Part shown: positions 56,935 to 64,000 of the stretch, one piece after another
Layout: every line of letters starts with the position of its first letter
Numbering within the stretch: the first letter of the stretch is position 1
DNA from: CAWJKP01 sp963843465
GTDB lineage: Bacteria > Planctomycetota > Planctomycetia > Pirellulales > Thermoguttaceae
Direction: 5' to 3'
DNA: 64,000 bases
NCBI GenBank assembly: GCA_963843465.1
Contig: CAWJKP010000007.1
Location: 372,001-436,000 of the forward strand
Notes under the pieces: model-generated
Told to the model about the DNA's origin: nothing
Seen by the model: only the letters and a program-made list of their open reading frames with translations
Database searches by the model: none
Program-made: the position numbers and the translations under genes

Positions 56935-56962
56935 CGCGCTAGCCAGACTGCGCCACGCCCCG
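56888..56962 (-). tRNA. tRNA-Pro(GGG)
   Basis: A complete cloverleaf on the minus strand: acceptor CGGGGCG/CGCCCCG with discriminator A, D-arm GCGC/GCGC, anticodon stem TCTGA/TCAGA with loop ATGGGGT (anticodon GGG), T-arm GCAGG/CCTGT with TTCGAAT. CCA is not encoded. Its 3' part doubles as the attachment site of the integrative element. Confidence 0.95.
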
Positions 56963-57209
56963 AAACGCCTGGGCGGAAGGACCCGCCCGAGACCTCAGTA
57001 TCGCAGATCAGCGAGCGTTTTGCAACCCGCCTTGTGCTCTTGACCGGGGAAACCCTTCCTGCAACGCAATTGCTTGACAGGAAAGGGCCACGGGCTTACT
57101 ATCGGCACAGTGGGGGGGGCGTGCCTCGTCGCTGCGCTCTTGCCGGCAACCTTTCTTTCCCGGAGGGCCGGATGGCATTCGGCGGACCCCAAGTCGGAAG
57201 GATTGTCGC

Positions 57210-58862
57210 ATGGTCCGTCACGTTCATCGTCGTTGGCGATGGCTGCCGCTGGTCTGGTGGCTGGCGGGAATCGTGCTCGCCCTAGGCCCTTCCTTCGGGC
57301 GGGCAATAACGTTGACGGCCAATAGTCCTGAAGTGAAGCGGGCCATCGCCCGGGGAATCGGCTACTTGGAGAAGTCGGCCGGCTCGGAGGCACGGACCGG
57401 GGCCTTGGCCCTGGTAGCGCTGGTCGAGTTGAAGAACGGGGCCGACGCCAAACACGCCCAGGTGGTCGCCGCCGTGGAGAAGATCCGCGGCGCGGTTCGC
57501 GCCGCGGGCGGCGATCCGGCGAAGATCGAACTGAGCGACCATGCCACGGAGATCTACAACCTCGGCCTGGCGATCATCCTGCTGTGCGAAGTTGATCCGG
57601 GCCACAACAGCAGCGACATTGACTTCTTGCTCAAGGCGTTGGTGGCCAAGCAGAAGCCGCACGGCGGCTGGGGATACCCGGAAAAGCCGACGGGCGATAC
57701 GTCGATGACCCAGTACGCGGTGCTCGCCTGTTGGGAAGCGCAGCAGGTTGGCATCGCCGTGCCGCAGGACTCGATCGAGGCGGTCACCACCTGGATCATC
57801 AAGACCCAAGACCCCAGCGGGGGGTTCGGCTACCAGGGAACCTTATCGAAGGGGGCCGGCCTGGTCAAGCAGAGCGACGTGAAGAACAGCATGACGGCGG
57901 CGGGGGCGGGGATCGCCTATATCTGCGCCGATCTGCTGGGGATGAACGACGCGATGAAGAAAAAGCAGCAGCAGGGCGATCTCCCCGCCGCGCTGAAGGA
58001 AGTCGGCCAGCAGCAGGCGCAGCGGGCGGCAAAGACGCAGATCGATCCGCGGCAGCTTCAGCAGACCGAGGCGCGGGCCAACCGCTGGCTGCGGGCCAAC
58101 TACAAGATCGATCCGCCGGGATTCACCCATTACTACTTGTATGCCCTGGAGCGATACTCGAGTTTCCGCGAATTGGCCGAGGGCGAGATCGACTCGGGGC
58201 AGAAGTGGTACTCCGACGCGGCCCACTTCCTCATCAAGTCGCAGGCCGCGGATGGGAGCTGGAACTCCCAGGCCGGGAAAGTGCCCGACACGGCTTTCGG
58301 CTGCCTTTTCCTGCTGCGGTCGACGAAGAAGTCGATCGAGAAGGCCCGCAACTATGGGAGCGGATGGCTGGTGGGCGGCAAGGGGCTGCCCAAGGATACC
58401 GATTCGCCGCGGGTGCGGGAGGGCAACGTGGTGGCGGCGACCAATCTGGAGGCGGCGGAGCAGTTGCTGGCCGCGATCGACAATCCCGAGGAGGCCGGAC
58501 TGGCGGAGAAGATGGAGTCGTTGGCGGCGCTCTCGGCCGCCGACACGCAGGTTTTGCTTTCGACGCACGCCCAGAAGCTGCGGCGGCTGGCCGAGGGGAC
58601 GACTCCGGAAGCGCGGCGGGCGGCGGTCAGCCTGCTGGCCCAAGGCAACGACCTGGACAACGTGCCGACCTTGATCTTCGCCATGAAGGACAGCGATGCG
58701 GAGGTCGTGCACGAGGCCTGGGAGGCCTTGCGGCGAATCAGCCGGCAGTTGCATCTTCCGCCCGCCCCGGCGTTGCCCCGCGATGAGCAGCGGAAGCAGG
58801 CGATCGAGACCTTCAAAGCCTGGTATCTGGCCGTCCGGCCGGACGCCGATCTGGAAGAGTGA
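57210..58862 (+). CDS. Exported squalene-cyclase-repeat protein with HEAT-like end
   Basis: 550 residues from ATG 57210, with GGAAGGA upstream. A hydrophobic leader (WLPLVWWLAGIVLALGPSFG) looks like a signal peptide or anchor. The body has prenyltransferase/squalene-oxidase alpha-toroid repeats: VKRAIARGIGYLEKSAGSEA, ALVAKQKPHGGWGYPEKPTG, IIKTQDPSGGFGYQGT and LIKSQAADGSWNSQAG (the QxxxGxW-type turns). The C-terminal 120 residues carry HEAT-like repeats (ARRAAVSLLAQGNDLDNVPT). The DxDD catalytic motif of cyclases is not seen, so it is probably not a terpene cyclase. Overlaps the next gene's GTG by four bases (GTGA). Confidence 0.8.
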   Translation: MVRHVHRRWRWLPLVWWLAGIVLALGPSFGRAITLTANSPEVKRAIARGIGYLEKSAGSEARTGALALVALVELKNGADAKHAQVVAAVEKIRGAVRAAGGDPAKIELSDHATEIYNLGLAIILLCEVDPGHNSSDIDFLLKALVAKQKPHGGWGYPEKPTGDTSMTQYAVLACWEAQQVGIAVPQDSIEAVTTWIIKTQDPSGGFGYQGTLSKGAGLVKQSDVKNSMTAAGAGIAYICADLLGMNDAMKKKQQQGDLPAALKEVGQQQAQRAAKTQIDPRQLQQTEARANRWLRANYKIDPPGFTHYYLYALERYSSFRELAEGEIDSGQKWYSDAAHFLIKSQAADGSWNSQAGKVPDTAFGCLFLLRSTKKSIEKARNYGSGWLVGGKGLPKDTDSPRVREGNVVAATNLEAAEQLLAAIDNPEEAGLAEKMESLAALSAADTQVLLSTHAQKLRRLAEGTTPEARRAAVSLLAQGNDLDNVPTLIFAMKDSDAEVVHEAWEALRRISRQLHLPPAPALPRDEQRKQAIETFKAWYLAVRPDADLEE

Positions 58863-59780
58863 GCGGCCACATCGTGAGCAAGATCGACCGGTCCGCCGAG
58901 GAAGCGGGAGGCCAAAGCGAGCCGAAGGCGGCCTTGCGGATCTCGTCCTACGATCGCGTGGCCAGCATGTTGGTGGCGCTGTTGATCCTGGTCGGCAGCT
59001 CGGTCACGCTGATGTTCATCGTCTGGTTGTCCAACCGCATCCATACCAGCCAGGTCGCCGTGCCGGTGGTGATGGACGAGGTGGGCACGGGCGACGGCGG
59101 ACCGGCGGGCGGGGGCGGCACGGACCTCGATCAGCCGGCCACCGACGAAGTGGCCCAGGAGACCAACCTCCAGGAGCCGGAGCTGAAGGACACGCTCTCG
59201 ATGGTCGCCTCGGCCGTCAAGGACCGTGCGGATCTCTTGGACGACCCGGCGAACCTCGACCGCACGAACCCCGGCCGCGGCGGCGGCACGGGAGGCGGGA
59301 TCGGCACGGGGCGGGGCACGGGCGTCGGCCCGGGCACAGGCAGCGGCGGCCGGCCGCGCCACTGGGAGCTCCGCTTCCCTCGCGACAATACCTTGGAGGC
59401 CTATGCCAAGCAGTTGGACTTCTTCGGCATCGAGCTGGGCGTCTTGCTGCCGGGCAACAAGGTGCAGTATGCCTACAACCTCTCCAAGGCCCAGCCTGAC
59501 CAGCGGATCGGAGCGGCGGATCAAGGAAAAGCGCTACTACCTCACCTGGCGGCGTGGCGAGCTGGAGCAGGCCGACCGCGAGCTGTTGGCCCGGGCGAAA
59601 GTCGAGTGCCAAGGCCGGCTGATCCTCAAGTTCCTGCCCGTGGCGATCGAGAAGCAGCTCTGGTCGATGGAAAAGGCCCGTGCCGGCGACGGCTCGGCCG
59701 GCGTGCCGACGACCGTCTTCGGCATCCAGGCGGAGGGCAACGGGTACTCCTTTTACGTGATCGAGCAGACTTTCCGATAG
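58859..59780 (+). pseudogene. Membrane-anchored hypothetical protein (one frameshift)
   Basis: GTG 58859 overlaps the previous stop; GTG 58874 is an alternative. One transmembrane helix near residue 40-60 (VALLILVGSSVTLMFIVWLS) follows a short cytoplasmic part. A Gly-rich linker (GRGGGTGGGIGTGRGTGVGP) leads to a globular domain (RHWELRFPRDNTLEAYAKQL). Near 59505 the frame changes; dropping one base continues SERRIKEKRYYLTWRRGELE and LILKFLPVAIEKQLWSMEKA to 59780. Corrected length 306 residues. Topology recalls TonB- or ExbD-like periplasmic proteins, but no signature was recognised. Confidence 0.75.
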
Positions 59781-59811
59781 GCATCGGCCAAGGAATAACC
59801 GTCCAGCGATG

Positions 59812-59905
59812 GTAGGGTGGGACAAGGCCGCCGTGGCGGCCGCCGGCCCACCGGCAGTAGAATTGGTGGGCCGGCGCTCGCTTGCGCGAGCTTGTCCCAC
59901 CCTAC
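59812..59905. repeat. Palindromic repeat (GTAGGGTGGGACAAG arms)
   Basis: 15-bp perfect arms: GTAGGGTGGGACAAG at 59812-59826 and CTTGTCCCACCCTAC at 59891-59905, with further pairing inside (CCGGCCCACC/GGTGGGCCGG). It lies just before the next gene. Confidence 0.8.
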
Positions 59906-59946
59906 TCGTAGTGATCGAGCCGATCCCGGGTTCTGGTACTGGTTTC

Positions 59947-62900
59947 ATGATTTCCGCGGAAGAATTTCTCGCCGTCCTGGAACAAAAGGACCTGCTGCCG
60001 GCCAAGATCCTGGAGAGCCTCAGGAGCCAGGTGAGCAAGTCGGCCAGGCCGATCGCGGCCTCGGCGGTGGCGAAGCTGCTGATCGAGAAAGGCATTCTCA
60101 CGCCCGCCCTGGCCCAACGGCTGTTGAGCGCGGGCTCGAAGTCGCCGGGGCGCGTCGAGGACCAGCCCAAGCCGAAACCTTCGGCGGGACCGAAGAAGGC
60201 CGCGGACGACGAGGACCTTGGACTGCTTCCCCTGGATGAGCCCGCGGCACTGGTCCCTCTCGATGAGCCCGATGAGCTGGCTCCGCTGGATGAGCCGGCG
60301 GGTTTGGCCCCGCTGGAGGATCTGGCCCCACTGGAGGATTTGACGCTACGGGAGGAGACGCCGGCCCCGCCTGCCGCGCCGGCAGGACGAGACGCGGAGA
60401 AGGGGAGACGCGGGGACGCGGGGACCACCGCAGCAACGAAACCAGCGTCATCTCCCCCTCCCTCGGTCTCCGCGTCTCCGCGTCCCCCACTCTCCGCGTC
60501 TGGCCCTCCCCCTTCACCGGCTGGCGGCTCGCTGTTGGACGAAGAGCTGCCGGAATTATCCAGCAGCATGGGACTTGGGCCCTTGGACGGGTTGATGAAT
60601 GCCGAGGCCGCGACCCTGGCCGGTCCCCTGGCGACGCCGGAGAAGAAAAAGGGTCGCGAGAAAAAGAAACGGTCGAAGAAGGGCTGGGATTCCGCGCTGA
60701 TGTTGGTCGGCGGCGGGGCCCTGTTGTGCTTCCTGCTCTCGGGCGGTGGGCTGATCTGGTGGTTCTCCAGGCAAGGCGCCGACGAGATCCTCGGCCAGGC
60801 CAGCGACGACTACGCCAAAGGCTCCTTCACGCAGGCGATCCACAAGTACGACGAGTTCCTGGAGAAATATCCTAAGCACAGCGGTGCCAGCCTCGCCCGG
60901 GTCAACCGCGGGCTGGCCGAGATGCGCCAGGCAACCGACGGCTCGACCGACTGGGCCCGGTCGCTGGAGACGGCCGATCGGGTGCTGAAGAAAATCTCCT
61001 CGGAAGGGGAGTTCAGGAGCGAGTCGCAGGCGGAACTCGTGAGCCTGTTGCCGAGAATTGCCGAGGGCCTGGCCGGCGCCGCGCAGAAAAGTCTCGATCA
61101 GGCCACGGTCGACCGGGCCCGCAGGACCCTGGCGCTGGTCGAGAAGTTCATTTCACCCTCGGCCCGCCCGGCGACCAGGCTGACTGACATCGAGGCCGTG
61201 CTGGCCTTGACCCAGCGGCAGATCGACCGCGGCAAGGAGCTGGACAAGACGGTGGCAGGCATGAAGGCGGCGGTCCGCCAAGGGAAGAATGTCGAGGCCT
61301 ACCGGATCCGCGACGCTTTGCTCAAGCAGTATCCCAGCCTGGCGGCCGACGCGAAGCTGCAGGCCGCGGTGCGGGCCGTCTCGCAGGCCGAGCGGGCGGC
61401 GGTCAAGTGGGTCCGGCGGGAGCGTGCGGCCGAGACGACGGACCCGGCCGGCCGGATCGCGGTCGCCGTGGCGCTGGCCGCGCGGCAAAGCCGCAGCCTG
61501 CCGCCGGAAAGCCGGGGCCGCGTGATTTTCGTGCGCGCGGGAGAAGCGGTCTGGGGGCTGGAGGCGGCGACGGGCAAGGTGCTCTGGCGGCGCTGGGCGG
61601 GCATCGAGGCAAACGACCGCACTCCCCCCTTCCCGCCGACCGCCGTCGACGACCAGCCTGCGAGCGACGCGCTTCTGGTCGACGCCGCGGGAAGCGCGGT
61701 TCTGCGGGTCGAGGCGGCAACCGGGAAGCTGCGGTGGCGGCAGCCGATCGGCGAGCGTTTCGACGCCTATCCGGTGATCACCCTAAGCCGGGTGCTGGTG
61801 GCCGCGCGATCCGGGCGGCTGGTGTCGATCGACCTGGAGTCGGGCAAGTCGTCGGGCTACGTGCAGATTCCGCAGCCGCTGCGCGTCGCGCCCGCCGTCG
61901 ACCCGCGGGGATCGACGATCTACCAGGTCGCCGAACACTCCAACTTGTACGTCCTCTCGGCCGACAGCGGCCGGGCCCGCGAGGTGGTCTACCTGGGCCA
62001 TGCCCCGGGCAACATCGTCACGCCGCCGGTGCTGGTGAGCCGCTTCCTGATCGTCGCCGAGAACGACCGCGCCGCCGAGTCGCGGCTCCGCGTGCTGAAC
62101 GTGGACGGCGACCGCAGCCAGCCGCTTCAGGAGATCCGCTTGCAGGGCCACGTGGTCACGCCGCTGGTGGTGTCCGATCTCCGCGTGCTCGTGGTCACCG
62201 ACACCGGCAGCCTCGGCGTGTTCAACGTCAGCGGCTCCGATCCCAAGCGACCGCTGGTGCGGGTGGGCGAAGGAGTTGCGGCCACCGACTCGGCGCCCTC
62301 CGGCGGCGGGCCCGGGAGCCTGGTCCGCTTTCCCTTCCTGCTCGGCGCCCAAGTGCTGATGGCCGACAGCCAATTGACCCGCTACGACGTGCAGTCGTCC
62401 CGCGGCCGGTTGCAGCCGACGGGCATCCAGGACGAGGCCTCGACGACGCTCCAGCCGCTGGTGGCGATCGGCCAGACCGTCTTCCACGTGCGGCGCAGGG
62501 ACGGCATGTCCGGCGTGCTGGTCAGCGCCTTGGCCGCGGAGGACAAAGCCTACTGGGAAACGGGCCTGGCCAATCTCCTGGTGGGCGAGCCGATCCTCGA
62601 CCCGACAAGCCGGCAGATCACCGCGGTTACTGCCGCGGGGAGCTGCTTCCGGCTCGACGACGCCGCCCTGAAGGATGGGAGAATAATCGACCAGCCGGCG
62701 GCCGTACTGCTGAGGGCCGAGGTCCGCCAGCCGGTCAGCGACGTGGTGCGGCTGGACGGCGGCCTGCTGGCGCTGGCCGCGAGAAAGGGGTCGGCAGTCT
62801 TTGTTCTCGCTAAGGATTCTGCTTCGACCGTGGTTTCCGACCCAACCAAGACTCCCGACCCCTTTATCAGGCTGGCGCTGCCCGATCCGTTGGCCTGTCG

Positions 62901-63607
62901 CCCGGTGAATTTCGCCGGAGGGCTCCTGGCCCCAACCAAGGCCGGGCAGGTCTTGCTCCTGGACCCGGCATCGGGCGCCAGCCGGGCCGAGCCCTTCCAG
63001 CCGCGGCTGGAAAGCGGCGTATCGTTGGCCTGGCGGGAGCCGGCCGTGCTCGGCCCCGACGAGTTCGCCGTGACCGACGGCCGGACGAACCTCTATCGCG
63101 TGACGATCCAGGCGCTGCCCAAGCCCAACCTGGCGGTCGCCGACAGGGCGACGACGCCGGAACCGATCGTCGCGCCGCTGGCGGCCGTCGGCCACGTGGT
63201 CTACGCCGCGGACGCCCATACGCTTGTGGCCTACGAGCTTCCCAAGCTGTCCCGCGGCAAGCGGTGGCCGTTGAGTGGCCGCTCGGTTTGGGGGCCGCGA
63301 CGGATCGGCCAGCGGGTATTGTTGGCCACCGACGACGACCAGCTCTACTGCCTCACGGCCGATGAGAAGCTCCTCTGGCAGGTTCCGCTAGCCCACGGCC
63401 CGTTGGCCGGCGCCGGCGGAGTCGGGCGGGCGATACGTCTTGGCCTCCGTTGCGGGCACGGTGTGGACGATCGATGCGCAATCGGGCAAAGAAGCGGCCG
63501 TCGAGGACCTGGGATGCCCCCTGGGCTGCGGCCCGGTCCTCTACGGCGACCAGCTCTTGCTGGCCGGCCGCGACGGCACGTTGTATCTGGTAGGGAAACC
63601 GAAGTAA
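59947..63607 (+). pseudogene. Membrane PQQ-like beta-propeller protein (frameshift near the C-terminus)
   Basis: I start at ATG 59947 (MISAEEFLAVLEQKDLLPAK); the in-frame sequence upstream is only repeat. An N-terminal helical region, Asp/Leu/Pro repeats (LVPLDEPDELAPLDEPAGLA), one membrane helix (LMLVGGGALLCFLLSGGGLI) and a TPR-like region (SQASDDYAKGSFTQAIHKYD) precede an outer propeller of PQQ/YWTD-like blades (VWGLEAATGKVLWRRWAGIE; VLRVEAATGKLRWRQPIGER; LYVLSADSGRAREVVYLGHA). Near 63425 one extra G breaks the frame; corrected it reads GRYVLASVAGTVWTIDAQSG and ends DGTLYLVGKPK at 63607 (1219 residues). Probable envelope sensor or scaffold. Confidence 0.8.
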
Positions 63608-63624
63608 CGAGTAGGCTAGCCGAT

Positions 63625-63724
63625 GTAGGGTGGGCTTTAGCCCGCCTTCACGTCATGGAATCGGGCAGTGCAAGGGACGCGAGGAGGCGGGAGGGTCGTG
63701 CTGGCGGGCTAAAGCCCACCCTAC
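63625..63724. repeat. Palindromic repeat (GTAGGGTGGGCTTTAGCCCG arms)
   Basis: Perfect 22-bp arms at 63625-63646 and 63703-63724. Similar in design to 59812-59905 but with different inner sequence. Confidence 0.8.
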
Positions 63725-63854
63725 GCCTTCAATGCAATGAGCCAACGGAGGCGTTGTGTTGTGGACGACATCGTGATTCGCCAGGTGGGGTTCAAGTTCG
63801 GGCGTCGGTTGGACGTGTTCCATGTGCAGCGAATAGTTTGAGCATTGCCAAGCC

Positions 63855-64000
63855 ATGCGAGACCCTAGCCTTCCACTTCGCATTGCCTTGGCCCTGACCG
63901 TCTGCCTTGCGGCCTGGTTGGCGGCCGTGGGGCGGGCGTCGGCCGCGGAGCCGCTCTATCAACTCGATCCCTACGACCAGATCACGCTGGACAAGGACAA
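63855..64000 (+). CDS. Exported hypothetical protein, 5' part only
   Basis: ATG 63855 begins MRDPSLPLRIALALTVCLAA, a clear signal peptide with likely cleavage after ASA (GRASAAEP). The mature part starts EPLYQLDPYDQITLDKDK and leaves the window. It is in the same direction as the propeller gene and may belong with the 57-64 kb group. Nothing more can be said. Confidence 0.65.
   Translation, partial: MRDPSLPLRIALALTVCLAAWLAAVGRASAAEPLYQLDPYDQITLDKD

Noticed and set aside
58859..59780. TonB energy transducer
   Set aside because: Topology and Gly-rich linker are suggestive, but no TonB C-terminal YP motif or box is visible.

Overview
The window (about 64 kb, GC-rich) looks like chromosome from a planctomycete, probably order Pirellulales. 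Evidence: a giant surface protein with the planctomycete N-terminal SLESRQLLS sorting motif, an ISAzo13-type ('Rhodopirellula transposase') insertion sequence, a Ser/Thr kinase fused to sulfatase-modifying-factor and WD40 domains, a tig-clpP-clpP cluster, PQQ-like propeller and squalene-cyclase-repeat proteins, and many small palindromic repeats typical of these genomes. There is no rRNA and no CRISPR array.

Layout. 1-1.1 kb: end of an exported protein and a small conserved protein. 1.66-9.43 kb (minus): a 2591-residue secreted protein with a cyclophilin-like domain and long Ig-like repeat tracts. 9.9-11.1 kb: a truncated tRNA-Gly and a broken antitoxin/toxin pair. 11.2-16.7 kb (minus): a GYF/HEAT protein and two paralogous zinc-ribbon membrane proteins, one split by an ISAzo13-type element; the block is bounded by a 24-bp direct repeat. 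17.2-21.6 kb: tRNA-Gly, trigger factor, two ClpP peptidases, a lipoprotein. 21.6-23.3 kb: transposase remnant, cobalamin-type radical SAM protein, sigma-factor remnant. 24-29.2 kb: kinase/FGE/WD40 fusion with two lesions. 29.6-34.7 kb: nitroreductase, isochorismatase-like hydrolase, DUF6569-like exported protein, polytopic membrane protein. 35-45.5 kb: tripartite RND efflux system (outer-membrane lipoprotein on plus; adaptor and two permeases on minus). 46-48.3 kb: a deleted exported-enzyme gene, a small protein, a HigBA module with a clear promoter/operator, and a recombinase remnant.

48.43-56.93 kb: an integrative element of about 8.4 kb sitting in tRNA-Pro(GGG). It is bounded by a perfect 48-bp repeat of the tRNA 3' part, has paired GTTACCCC repeats 11 bp apart at both ends, and carries a tyrosine integrase, an excisionase-like HTH protein, a primase-helicase and about ten small genes of unknown function. 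No capsid, terminase or relaxase gene was recognised, so it resembles a phage satellite or a minimal integrative element. It is the best candidate for an undescribed system here.

57.2-64 kb: an operon-like run of a squalene-cyclase-repeat protein, a membrane-anchored protein, a membrane PQQ-propeller protein and the start of an exported protein.

Caution: about eleven single-base frameshifts, most of them in short homopolymers, interrupt genes that are otherwise well preserved. Adding or removing one base (two for one gene) restores an exact multiple of three. Residual consensus error is therefore a serious alternative to real pseudogenisation.
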